A DNA stretch of 64,000 nucleotides from Acidisarcina sp963790505 (GTDB taxonomy: Bacteria; Acidobacteriota; Terriglobia; Terriglobales; Acidobacteriaceae). This document shows, one piece after another, positions 36,962-45,730 of this stretch; the stretch's first letter is position 1, and every line of letters begins with the position of its first letter. The DNA is taken from the NCBI GenBank assembly GCA_963790505.1, contig CAWBOT010000003.1, forward strand, positions 58,458 to 122,457, given 5' to 3'. A program made the translations under genes and the position numbers. The notes under the pieces were generated by a model. It did not search any database and had not been told where the DNA came from. It worked only from the letters and a program-made list of their open reading frames with translations.

Positions 36962-37000
36962 AGAGCGAGTAAATCGATAAAATCGAGGGGTTCTCGCTCT
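36962..37000. promoter_or_regulatory. Inverted repeat in the receptor-sensor divergent gap
   Basis: AGAGCGAG (36962-36969) and CTCGCTCT (36993-37000) are perfect 8-bp arms around an A/T-rich 23-base centre that itself repeats AATCGA. It lies midway between the divergent starts at 36809 and 37063, where an operator for both genes would be expected. The sensor-like protein encoded next door is one possible binder. Confidence 0.4.
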
Positions 37001-37062
37001 ATGTATCAAATAGGTAAAGAGACTTTTTGGACGCTGATGCGTCATCCTTTACAGAGACCGCG

Positions 37063-38436
37063 ATGACTGCGCACACACTGTGGGTCCCGAAGACAGAAGA
37101 AGAAAAAGATCAGATCCGACGGCAGATGAATCGTCTCCTCGAGACCTCTCATTTCAGGAACAGCCGTCGCTATCCGGCGCTATTGCGGTTCATTGTCGAG
37201 GAGACGCTCGAGGGCCGCGGCGAGTTCTTGAAGGAACGCCTGCTTGGTGTACGCGTTTTCAATCGGCCTCCGGATTACGACACAGCCAACGATCCGATCG
37301 TGCGTGTCACGATCGCCGAAATCCGCAAAAGGATCGCTCAGTATTATCACGAAGAGGCGCACGAGACCGAGATGCGCATCGATCTGCTGCCCGGCCATTA
37401 CGTGCCTGAGTTCCATCCTTTCCGGGTGAGAGCAGCCGTCAGTGAGGCGCCCCCAGACTCAAACTCCAGCGGAAGCAATGGCAGCAATGGCGCCGTCTTC
37501 GAGGAAACCGACGCCCCATCGCAGTATGCGATCGCTCCTGCGCCACTTGAAAAGCCGCAGGGCGGCTTCCTTTCATGGTTCAAACGCTACGGGATACTTG
37601 CGGCGGTGGCGTTCCTGGCAATTGCCGGAGCCTCGATTGCAACCTGGCAGTGGACGCGCCCCTCGGCCATCGACGAATTCTGGAAGCCGATCCTTGCGGG
37701 TCGGCACACTGTGGTCTTCTGTCTGCCCGCCGACGCAGCCAAGTCCCGGGTCGCAGAGGCTGCGGGGATCGTATCTTCGAATTCAACCGGCACGCCGGTG
37801 CCCCCGAAGAATTCAACCGGCACGCAGGCGCCCGCGAACCCGCGAGTTTCTCAAGACGATTCTCCAACCTTTCTGGATCACGAGACTGAGGGGGAGAACG
37901 TCGTCTTCTCCGATGCCCTGGCGATGCAAAAAATCTCTAATTGGCTCGCGGCCCAGGGGGCGGATTCCATCCTGCGCCTCAACAATCTGACTACCCTCGA
38001 CGATCTCCAGCAGGGCCCCACCGTCCTGATTGGCGGTTTGGATAACAACTGGACCTTGCGGGCGCTGGGCCGCTTGCGCTATCGCTTCTCGGGCAGCGAT
38101 CAGGAGCAATACTGGATCGTAGACAGCAAGAATCCGACTAAGAAGGACTGGTCGGTCGATCTCGAAAAACGGTATTCAGCCGTCCAGCGCGATTATGCCC
38201 TTATTGCTCGTTTTCACGACGAATCGACCCGGCAGGTTCAGGTCATCGTGGCGGGAATCGGCATGAGCGGGACCGCAGCGGCAGGAAAATTCCTGGTCGA
38301 CCCAAATCGGTTGAAGGAACTGCGCAGAAGGGTCGGGCCGGGGTTCCGAGACCATGACTTCGAGGCCGTACTCGAGTTGGATGTCGTCAATGGAGTAGGA
38401 GGCTCACCGAGGATCCTGGCGGTAGAGGTCTGGTGA
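37063..38436 (+). CDS. Membrane-spanning putative sensor/regulator (paralogue of the 25266 gene)
   Basis: The frame can start at a TTG at 37027 or at the ATG at 37063; I prefer the ATG. The order of motifs matches the 25266-26522 protein: LLRFIVEETLEG, LKERLLGVRVFNRPPDYD, DPIVRVTIAEIRKRIAQYY, LLPGHYVPEF, a Ser/Asn/Pro-rich linker, one membrane helix (YGILAAVAFLAIAGASI), IDEFWKPILAG, VLIGGLDNNWTLRAL, YALIARFHDES and VIVAGIGMSGTAAAG. The periplasmic part contains a short internal duplication (NSTGT twice). It overlaps the following TPR gene (GTGA at 38433-38436). A role in transmembrane sensing is inferred from layout only. Confidence 0.6.
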   Translation: MTAHTLWVPKTEEEKDQIRRQMNRLLETSHFRNSRRYPALLRFIVEETLEGRGEFLKERLLGVRVFNRPPDYDTANDPIVRVTIAEIRKRIAQYYHEEAHETEMRIDLLPGHYVPEFHPFRVRAAVSEAPPDSNSSGSNGSNGAVFEETDAPSQYAIAPAPLEKPQGGFLSWFKRYGILAAVAFLAIAGASIATWQWTRPSAIDEFWKPILAGRHTVVFCLPADAAKSRVAEAAGIVSSNSTGTPVPPKNSTGTQAPANPRVSQDDSPTFLDHETEGENVVFSDALAMQKISNWLAAQGADSILRLNNLTTLDDLQQGPTVLIGGLDNNWTLRALGRLRYRFSGSDQEQYWIVDSKNPTKKDWSVDLEKRYSAVQRDYALIARFHDESTRQVQVIVAGIGMSGTAAAGKFLVDPNRLKELRRRVGPGFRDHDFEAVLELDVVNGVGGSPRILAVEVW

Positions 38437-39737
38437 CCCGCTTTCGGGGTCGTGCATTGTCTGTTTGCAAGCCCTGGTCAAGAGGAATGCTCAAGTGCGA
38501 GACTTGGAATATTCACGCGTCTATGCGAAGTTCTCTCACAAGCATTTTGAAACTCATTCAAACAGAACATTGGGTAATTCGAGTTGTGGCGTTGCTCCTG
38601 GTAATCGCCCCGCTTGGCTGTTCATTTCTGGCGCACTCTCAGACCCTCACCACTCAGCAGGCGATGCAACTGACTCAGGAAGGAAAATTTCAGGAAGCAA
38701 AACAAGCCTGGACCGAACTCGCTGAACTGCACCCTTCCGATTTCATCGCGCAGGCCAATCTAGGTCTAACGCTGGCGCACCTCGGTGAATATCCTGAAGC
38801 GATCGGCGCCTATCGCAAGGCTCTTGCCCTGCACCCTCATCAGCCCGAGATTGAAGTCAACCTGGGCCTCGCTGAGTTCAAGCAGGGAAACTTTCCCGCC
38901 GCGATTTCCTCATTCAATTCGGCTGCGACGGCTAAGCCCCCCGATCCTCGCCTGGAGACGTTGCTGGGCATGAGTTATTTCGGTGAAGGCGATTTCGCCA
39001 GAGCAATTCCACATCTCACTGCGGCCAGCACGACCAACCCGTCCAGCCGCGAACTTCACTATATGCTGGCGGAGTCGTGCCTCCGCAGCAAGAAACCTGA
39101 TTGCGCCCTGTCGGAATCTCGTCGCGTCCTGGAACTCGATCCTGACTCCGCTGAGGCACATATGTTGCTTGGCGAGGCGTTCGATGGCACGAACAAGACC
39201 AGCGAAGCGATCGCCGAGTTCTCCGCCGCAGCCGCGGCAAATCCCTCCCAACCCAACGTTCACTTTGGGCTCGGCTACTTGTATTGGAAGAGCCAGGACC
39301 TCGAACATGCCTCTTCGGAATTCCAGAAGGAAATACAGAACGACCCCAGGAATGCGCAATCCTACGCGTATCTGGGCGATATCGCTTACCGCGACAACGA
39401 TAACGACGCCGCGCGAACCGAACTTCAGAAGGCAATCGCCCTGCGCCACGACCTGCGCTTCGCCTACTTTGATCTTGGGTGTGTCGAGGCGGCTCAAAAG
39501 GACAATGTCGCTGCCATCGCCGCATTCAAAGAGGCCGAAAAACTCGATCCTTCGGAACCGGATGCCCACTACAGGCTTGGCCGCATCTACCTTTCTTTAG
39601 GCCAGAAAGACAAGGCCAACGCCGAGTTTGCGATGACCAAATCTCTCCACCAAAAAGAACAGGACTCGATCATCGATAAGATGTCAGGTCCCGGGACGAA
39701 TGCGCCGCCTTCTAAATCGGAGGCGAATTCCAATTAG
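38433..39737 (+). CDS. TPR protein (copy B)
   Basis: Translation can start at a GTG that overlaps the previous stop (GTGA) or at ATGs at 38487 and 38523. The N-terminal region carries one hydrophobic segment (VVALLLVIAPLGCSFLAHS), a signal or anchor with a weak lipobox. About ten TPR units follow (FQEAKQAWTELAELHPSDF, YPEAIGAYRKALALHPHQPE, ISSFNSAATAKPPDPRLETL and so on). It probably presents a periplasmic binding surface. It is located between the sensor-like gene and the CRTAC1 gene, in one apparent operon. Confidence 0.8.
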   Translation: MTRFRGRALSVCKPWSRGMLKCETWNIHASMRSSLTSILKLIQTEHWVIRVVALLLVIAPLGCSFLAHSQTLTTQQAMQLTQEGKFQEAKQAWTELAELHPSDFIAQANLGLTLAHLGEYPEAIGAYRKALALHPHQPEIEVNLGLAEFKQGNFPAAISSFNSAATAKPPDPRLETLLGMSYFGEGDFARAIPHLTAASTTNPSSRELHYMLAESCLRSKKPDCALSESRRVLELDPDSAEAHMLLGEAFDGTNKTSEAIAEFSAAAAANPSQPNVHFGLGYLYWKSQDLEHASSEFQKEIQNDPRNAQSYAYLGDIAYRDNDNDAARTELQKAIALRHDLRFAYFDLGCVEAAQKDNVAAIAAFKEAEKLDPSEPDAHYRLGRIYLSLGQKDKANAEFAMTKSLHQKEQDSIIDKMSGPGTNAPPSKSEANSN

Positions 39738-39833
39738 TATTGCCTGCGAAACGCTCGAACTACGATCGCGAGGAAGACGGGCGACGATAGTATATGGATA
39801 GCTGATACGAATTCCCCCGCCGAACCATCCCTT

Positions 39834-41612
39834 ATGCCTGCTCTTCCTCCCAAGTTAATCGACCGGCGCCAGTTTCTGCTGATGGCGGCCGCGTCATCGA
39901 CGATGGCGATGGCGCAGGCCATAGCTTCGCGGGGAGTCAAACCGCAGCCGCGAGGCAAGCCCTCCGGAATCCCATTCCTGGCAACCTTCTCCGACGTCGC
40001 CGCTCAAGCGGGACTCACTGCCCCCGTCATTTACGGAGGGGTCGATCGCAAGCAGTACATCTTCGAAACCGTAGGATGCGGGGTCGCTTTCTTCGACTTC
40101 GACAACGACGGTTGGTTGGACATCTTCCTGCTCTCTGGAACCAGGATCGATGCAGTCCCCGGCTCGACCAACCGCCTCTACAAGAACAATCGCGATGGGA
40201 CCTTCACCGATGTTACGGAAAAGGCCGGCCTGCAGCGCACGGGATGGGCCAGCGGAGTCACTATCGCCGACTACGATAACGATGGCTTCGAAGATATCTT
40301 CATCACTTACTACGGGCAGAATGTGCTCTACAAGAACAACGGCGACGGAACGTTTACCGACGTCACCGCAAAAGCCGGGCTTTCTTATAGCGGGCCTCCA
40401 CGCTGGGGTTCGGGCTGTACCTTCCTTGACTATGATCGCGACGGGCATCTCGATTTGTTTGTCGCGAATTATGTAAGGATCGACCTCGATAAGATCCCAA
40501 AGCCCGGCGACAACCCAATGTGTAACTACCGGGGAACACCTGTGAACTGCGGCCCAAACGGGCTTCCATTCGCACGCAACTATCTTTACAAGAATCAGGG
40601 CGATGGAACATTTCGCGACGTGACTGCTGCCAGCGGCATCTCCGCGGCGCCATTGAGTTATGCGATGACCGCTATCGCCGCTGACTTCACCGGCGACGGC
40701 TGGACTGATATCTATGTTGCCTCGGACTCAACGCCCAGCCTTCTGTTCGTCAATCAACGCGACGGCACCTTTAAAGAAGAGGGCACCGAACGCGGTGTCG
40801 CCTTCAGCGATGATGGAAAGGAACAAGCTGGTATGGGTGCCGCCGTCGGAGATTACATGCTTGAGGGTCATCTCGACATTTTCAAGACCCACTTCTCCGA
40901 CGATACCGATGTGCTTTACCGCAATGATGGCAGCGGGATCTTCACCGACGAGACGCTCAACGCGAGGCTTGGCGTGGAAACCCGGTTTATTCAGTGGGGA
41001 ACGGGCTTCGCCGACCTCGACAACGATGGTTGGCCCGACATCTTCGTTGCTACCGGTTCCGTCTATCCCGAGGTCGAGGCCCGGTTCCCGGATTATCCCT
41101 TAAAGAGCCCCCGGCTCATATTTCGCAATCTGGGCAATGGCAAGTTTGAAGAGCTGATCGAAGAGGCCGGTCCCGGAATCAGTGCCGTTCACTGTAGCCG
41201 GGGATGCGCGTTTGGCGATTTCGACAACGATGGCGACGTCGATATCGTCGTGGTGAATTTGAATGAACCACCCACCCTGCTGCGAAACGATCTCAAGGGC
41301 GACCGCAATTGGGTGAAAGTACGGTTAGTGGGGACGAAGACCAACCGCAGCGCGATTGGCTCAAAGATCATTGCGCGATACGGCGGAAAGCTCCAGGCGC
41401 AGAGCGTGACCGCGCAATCCAGCTTCTATTCGGTGAATGACCGCCGGCTCCATTTCGGCTTGGGTAGCTCAAAGGTAGTCGATCTTGAGATTCATTGGAC
41501 GAACGGCGGCATCGAAAAAATACCTCAGGTGCGCTCTTGTCAATTGATCGTCGTTCAAGAAGGACGAGGCGTCATCCATACCGAAACCTGGCCGGCCCGG
41601 CAAAAGACCTAG
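39834..41612 (+). CDS. CRTAC1-family protein (VCBS/FG-GAP repeats, ASPIC/UnbV domain), copy B
   Basis: This 592-residue protein has a twin-arginine signal (DRRQFLLMAAASS), so it is likely exported folded by Tat, unlike copy A. Repeats DFDNDGWLDIFLL, DYDNDGFEDIFIT, DYDRDGHLDLFVA, DFTGDGWTDIYVA, DLDNDGWPDIFVA and DFDNDGDVDIVVV bind calcium in related propellers. The C-terminal ASPIC/UnbV segment includes IIARYGGKLQAQSVTAQSSF and LHFGLGSSKVVDLEIHWTNG. It closes the sensor-TPR-CRTAC1 operon. The different export route suggests a cofactor or folding need, which is inference. Confidence 0.87.
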   Translation: MPALPPKLIDRRQFLLMAAASSTMAMAQAIASRGVKPQPRGKPSGIPFLATFSDVAAQAGLTAPVIYGGVDRKQYIFETVGCGVAFFDFDNDGWLDIFLLSGTRIDAVPGSTNRLYKNNRDGTFTDVTEKAGLQRTGWASGVTIADYDNDGFEDIFITYYGQNVLYKNNGDGTFTDVTAKAGLSYSGPPRWGSGCTFLDYDRDGHLDLFVANYVRIDLDKIPKPGDNPMCNYRGTPVNCGPNGLPFARNYLYKNQGDGTFRDVTAASGISAAPLSYAMTAIAADFTGDGWTDIYVASDSTPSLLFVNQRDGTFKEEGTERGVAFSDDGKEQAGMGAAVGDYMLEGHLDIFKTHFSDDTDVLYRNDGSGIFTDETLNARLGVETRFIQWGTGFADLDNDGWPDIFVATGSVYPEVEARFPDYPLKSPRLIFRNLGNGKFEELIEEAGPGISAVHCSRGCAFGDFDNDGDVDIVVVNLNEPPTLLRNDLKGDRNWVKVRLVGTKTNRSAIGSKIIARYGGKLQAQSVTAQSSFYSVNDRRLHFGLGSSKVVDLEIHWTNGGIEKIPQVRSCQLIVVQEGRGVIHTETWPARQKT

Positions 41613-41664
41613 TTTGAGAGTGTCCTGCTCCTCGTCGCGCCTGATCGGAATATGGCTACTGAGC

Positions 41665-41683
41665 ACAAATGACCAGCATTTGT
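41665..41683. promoter_or_regulatory. Dyad upstream of the glycosyltransferase
   Basis: ACAAATGACCAGCATTTGT has perfect 7-bp arms (ACAAATG, CATTTGT) around five bases. It lies in the 264-bp region between CRTAC1 copy B and the likely start of the glycosyltransferase at 41877, and may be an operator or a short hairpin after the CRTAC1 gene. Confidence 0.35.
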
Positions 41684-41876
41684 AAGGTCCATCTGCGATA
41701 GTGTGAGAGACGGCACTCTAAGTGCTGGCAACCGGCAGGGACGTGCATGCGAAGAGTGCCGTGTATCCGTTGTGGATTCTCCAGGTCTTTCAATCCCGCC
41801 AGACCAAAGCCGTTCTCACAACGGCTTCTCAACGAACAGCAGCCCGGAAAGCAGGAAGACAATCTCACTCCCAGCG

Positions 41877-44237
41877 ATGCCGTTCACCGAAGGCGCACCG
41901 GCCCGCTCTCTCGCTCAGCCACGAACGGTGGCTGAACCACGGCCTCCTGAGATCTCGCTGCCGACACGCATCGCTTTCATCGGGAACTACTTGCCCCGCC
42001 AGTGCGGTATCGCCACCTTCACCACCGACCTCTGCACTGCAATGGGCGCCGAATATGGCGCCGGCCGGATGTTTGCGGTCCCCGTCAACGATCCCGACTC
42101 CAGCTATCAATACCCCGAAGCGGTCAGGCTTGAGCTCGAGCAGGAGGACTACTCCTCCTATCAGCGAGCCGCCGATTTCCTTAACTTCAACGGCAACGAC
42201 CTGGTCTGCGTCCAGCATGAGTACGGAATTTTCGGCGGCCCTGCGGGGAGCCATATCCTCGCATTGCTGCGAAAACTGAGGATGCCGCTGGTAACGACGC
42301 TGCACACCGTGCTGCGTGAGCCCGATTGGAATCAGCGCGCGGTGCTCGAAGAGATTGCCCAGCTTTCAGACCGGCTCATTGTGATGAGCGAACACGCCGC
42401 AGAGCTTCTGCGCGAGGTCTATGACATTCCGCCGGGAAAGATCGACGTCATTCCGCACGGTGTGCCCGATATTCCGTTCATGGACCCCAATTATTTCAAG
42501 GACAAGTTCGGAACCGAGGGAAAGTCAGTCCTCTTGACCTTTGGACTGCTTTCTCCGAACAAAGGCGTCGAAAACGTCATTCGCGCCTTGCCCGCGATTT
42601 TGGCGCGCCATCCCGATCTCGTTTACATCATCTCTGGCGCAACGCACCCTCATATTAAACGCCGCGAGGGCGAGCAATATCGAGACGCATTAAGTGCGTT
42701 GGCGGAAGAGCTCGGTATCGGGTCTCATGTGATCTTCAACAACCGGTTCGTGAGTAACGAGGAGTTGCTCGAGCATGTTGGCGCTGCCGATATCTACGTC
42801 ACCCCCTACCGCCAGGAGGCGCAAGTCGTCTCCGGTACGCTTGCCATTGCAATTGGAGCAGGGAAGGCAATTATCTCGACCCCCTACTGGCATGCCCGGG
42901 AGTTGCTCGCCGACCGTCGCGGGGTGATCGTTCCGTTCGACGATCCTGGCGCGATCGCCGAGGCCGCGATCGCCCTTCTGGATAACGACGCCGAACGTCA
43001 CGCCATGCGGAAGAGAGCTTATCTTCATTCTCGCGCCACCACCTGGCCTAAGACGGCCCGCGCCTATATGGCCAGCTTTCAGCGCGCCCGGGCGGAGCGT
43101 ATGTCACGGCCCCGCGCGGCTGGAGACGACGCCCAGGCGGACGATGCCGCGGCGCTGGAGAAATCGGACACTCTGCCCGTTCTCGATACCGACCATCTGC
43201 TGAGCATGACCGACGATACCGGCATTTTGCAGCACGCTATCTTCTCCTTGCCCAATTGCCTTGAGGGCTATACGACCGACGATAATGCTCGCGCCCTGGT
43301 TGTGGCGGTCCTTCTGAATGGATCGAGCCATGCCGGCTTGTCACGGCGCTATCTGACATTCCTGTGGTATGCCTTCAATGACAAAACGGGCCGATTCAGA
43401 AACTTTTTGAGTTATGACCGCAAATGGTTGGAGGAGTCAGGTTCCGAGGACAGTCACGGGCGGGCATTGTGGGCGGTTGGAAAGGTATTGGGCACCACCA
43501 AAGATCCAGGACTCAGAGGTGCAGCAGGCAGACTCTTCGAGAAGGCCCTTCCCGCCGCCTCCACATTCAGCAGCCCTCGCGCCTGGGCGTTTTCCATACT
43601 CGGCATGCAGGCATATCTGGATTGGTTTCCAGGTGACAGGGTAGTGCAAGGCTCCCGAAATCTGCTGGCGAACCGATTGCTCGATATCTACCTCCGCGCC
43701 AGCTCGCCGGGCTGGAATTGGTTCGAGACTACGCTCTCCTATTCGAACGCTCGCCTGTCGCAGGCCCTTTTGCTGGCGGGCTACGAGGGCAAGAACCAGA
43801 CGATGGTGGAGGCCGGCTGTGAATCTCTAAAATGGCTGCTCGCCGAACAGCACCGTGGCGATGACGGCATCTTTGTTCCCATCGGTTCCATGGGCTTCTT
43901 CGTCGAGGGCGGCGAGAAGGCCCGCTTCGATCAACAGCCGGTGGAGGCCTGCGCGACCGTTGCCGCCTGCCTGCTGGCATACCGCATCACCGCCGAGCAA
44001 TCCTGGCTCAACGAAGCATGGTCCGCCTTTCGCTGGTTTCTCGGCGCGAACGACCTCGAAATCCCGCTGTATGACCCCGCTACCGGCGGCTGTCGGGACG
44101 GACTGCATCCCGACCGCGTCAACGAGAACCAGGGCGCGGAGTCGACGCTTTCATTCCTGATGGCGCTGCTTGACATGCGCAGTATAGAAGCGCCCACTGT
44201 AACTACCATGGTTCACGAAATGAGTGTGTCTAGTTGA
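41877..44237 (+). CDS. GT4-type glycosyltransferase with C-terminal helical domain
   Basis: The frame opens at 41703, but the first 58 codons do not look like the fold; the ATG at 41877 gives about 786 residues. Residues about 20-420 are a GT-B glycosyltransferase of the GT4 kind (RIAFIGNYLPRQCGIATFT, VCVQHEYGIFGG, VIPHGVPD, LLTFGLLSPNKGVENVI, YVTPYRQEAQVVSGTLA). The last about 330 residues form a separate helical region (TDDTGILQHAIFSLPNCLEGYTTDDNARAL in pieces, RALWAVGKVLG, NWFETTLSYSNARLSQALLLAGY) that resembles an alpha/alpha toroid. It is coupled to the GH130-like gene by a TTGA overlap. A mannosyl donor or product is plausible from that partner. Confidence 0.8.
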   Translation: MPFTEGAPARSLAQPRTVAEPRPPEISLPTRIAFIGNYLPRQCGIATFTTDLCTAMGAEYGAGRMFAVPVNDPDSSYQYPEAVRLELEQEDYSSYQRAADFLNFNGNDLVCVQHEYGIFGGPAGSHILALLRKLRMPLVTTLHTVLREPDWNQRAVLEEIAQLSDRLIVMSEHAAELLREVYDIPPGKIDVIPHGVPDIPFMDPNYFKDKFGTEGKSVLLTFGLLSPNKGVENVIRALPAILARHPDLVYIISGATHPHIKRREGEQYRDALSALAEELGIGSHVIFNNRFVSNEELLEHVGAADIYVTPYRQEAQVVSGTLAIAIGAGKAIISTPYWHARELLADRRGVIVPFDDPGAIAEAAIALLDNDAERHAMRKRAYLHSRATTWPKTARAYMASFQRARAERMSRPRAAGDDAQADDAAALEKSDTLPVLDTDHLLSMTDDTGILQHAIFSLPNCLEGYTTDDNARALVVAVLLNGSSHAGLSRRYLTFLWYAFNDKTGRFRNFLSYDRKWLEESGSEDSHGRALWAVGKVLGTTKDPGLRGAAGRLFEKALPAASTFSSPRAWAFSILGMQAYLDWFPGDRVVQGSRNLLANRLLDIYLRASSPGWNWFETTLSYSNARLSQALLLAGYEGKNQTMVEAGCESLKWLLAEQHRGDDGIFVPIGSMGFFVEGGEKARFDQQPVEACATVAACLLAYRITAEQSWLNEAWSAFRWFLGANDLEIPLYDPATGGCRDGLHPDRVNENQGAESTLSFLMALLDMRSIEAPTVTTMVHEMSVSS

Positions 44238-45247
44238 GTTCAATCCTTGCTCCGGTCGTCGAGCCAGAGCTCGCGCCAGGCGAAATAAGCTCCGAGATTC
44301 CTCTCTTCACCCGTCACCCCGCAAATCCCATTCTCAGCCGCAGCCACTGGCCAGGCCCGATCAACAGCGTCTTCAACGCCGCGGCGGTTCGCCTCGACGA
44401 TGGCGACACGCTGCTGCTTTGCCGCGTTGAAGACCGTCGCGGACTATCGCATCTTTGCGCGGCCCGCTCCGCCAACGGGGTGGACGGGTGGCGCATTGAT
44501 TCCCCGCCGACGCTGGTGCCCGATCCCGACGAATATCCGGAGGAACTTTGGGGAATCGAAGATCCTCGCATCACCTTCGTCCCCGAGCTGCAGCAGTTTG
44601 CGATCGCGTATACCTCGTTCTCGAGAGGCGGCCCCGGCGTATCGCTGGCCATGACGAAAGACTTCAAGACCTTCGAGCGCTATGGCGTCATTATGCAGCC
44701 CGAAGACAAGGACGCCGCTCTGCTGCCACGCCGAATCGGAGGGCTCTGGGCCATGATTCATCGTCCAGTGACGACGCTGGGCGCGCACATGTGGATCTCC
44801 TACTCCCCCGACCTGCGCCACTGGGGCGGCCACAGAATTATGCTCGAAGCGCGGCGCGGCGGATGGTGGGACGCCAACAAGATTGGACTTTCTTCTCCGC
44901 CAATCGAGACCGAAAAAGGCTGGCTCGTCCTCTATCATGGCGTTCGTCAGACCGCGTCCGGTAGCATCTACCGTCTCGGAGTTGCGCTCTTCGATCTCGA
45001 GAAGCCGGAGATTTGCCTGCAACGCGGCGACTCCTGGATATTCGGTCCCGAAACCCCATATGAATGTAGCGGAGATGTCGGCGGTGTAGTTTTTCCATGC
45101 GGACAGACGATCGACTCGGATGGAGATACGATTCGCCTTTACTACGGTGCCGCCGATTCCTGCATCGCGCTGGCCACGGGCAGCATTCGAAGGCTCCTGT
45201 CCTGGCTCGATGAGAATTCCAGCACCGGACTCCACCGCGTCTCTTAG
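44234..45247 (+). CDS. GH130-family beta-mannoside phosphorylase-like protein
   Basis: This 337-residue five-bladed propeller protein begins with a TTG that overlaps the glycosyltransferase stop (TTGA). GH130 features include FTRHPANPIL, FNAAAVRLDDGDTLLLCRVEDRRG, GIEDPRIT (107-114, with the conserved Glu-Asp pair), MIHRP, GGWWDANKIG and GWLVLYHGV. Family members phosphorolyse or hydrolyse beta-mannosides. Pairing with a GT4-type enzyme suggests synthesis and turnover of a manno-oligosaccharide such as a beta-1,2-mannan, but specificity cannot be told from sequence. There is no signal peptide, so it acts in the cytoplasm. Confidence 0.85.
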   Translation: MSSILAPVVEPELAPGEISSEIPLFTRHPANPILSRSHWPGPINSVFNAAAVRLDDGDTLLLCRVEDRRGLSHLCAARSANGVDGWRIDSPPTLVPDPDEYPEELWGIEDPRITFVPELQQFAIAYTSFSRGGPGVSLAMTKDFKTFERYGVIMQPEDKDAALLPRRIGGLWAMIHRPVTTLGAHMWISYSPDLRHWGGHRIMLEARRGGWWDANKIGLSSPPIETEKGWLVLYHGVRQTASGSIYRLGVALFDLEKPEICLQRGDSWIFGPETPYECSGDVGGVVFPCGQTIDSDGDTIRLYYGAADSCIALATGSIRRLLSWLDENSSTGLHRVS

Positions 45248-45282
45248 CCGCAGTCGCAACGGATTCGAGGGGAATCACTTCA

Positions 45283-45486
45283 ATGAATCCTGCTGGTCAA
45301 AACTGGCCCGGCTCATTTCCGAAACTGCTTTGGATGGGCCGGCAGTGTCCGCTCTGCAGCTCAATCGAATTCAAGCCGGCTGAGCCGGGGTCTCTCGATG
45401 GACTCTTCGGCCTATTCGCATTGCGACCCGTGCGCTGCGTGAACTGCTGGCGGCGATACTACTGGTTTTCCAGGGGAAATAACTGA
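45283..45486 (+). CDS. Small zinc-ribbon protein (67 aa)
   Basis: CPLC (22-25) and CVNC (52-55) form a four-cysteine zinc-ribbon, with an aromatic, basic tail WRRYYWFSR. The ATG at 45283 gives a compact protein with no signal peptide. It follows the GH130 gene by 35 bp on the same strand. Similar small proteins with two CxxC knuckles occur widely in Acidobacteria without a known role; nucleic-acid or protein binding is a guess. Confidence 0.6.
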   Translation: MNPAGQNWPGSFPKLLWMGRQCPLCSSIEFKPAEPGSLDGLFGLFALRPVRCVNCWRRYYWFSRGNN

Positions 45487-45730
45487 CTCATGGCGGCTAT
45501 CAGGCAGTTCGCTTAACTCCGGCTAAGAGCATTAGCGCTGAAGCGCCTTTCGACAATCTTCGAACGCCCGCTACAGGAACAGCTTGTCCTCCAAAGTTCG
45601 CACGCCGCAATTCCGCCACGGCGGACCTCGACTGTGGCTGACCGCTATACTCACGTTGATGACCGTTGCGCGCTTCAAAGCCTCGGGCCAGTGCCGAGGC
45701 GGGGACACAAATCTTCTGCGCCGGAGTGGG

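Noticed and set aside
37797..37835. Short tandem duplication (AATTCAACCGGCACGC twice)
   Set aside because: It only duplicates NSTGT in the linker of the 37063 protein; too short to be a mobile or regulatory repeat.
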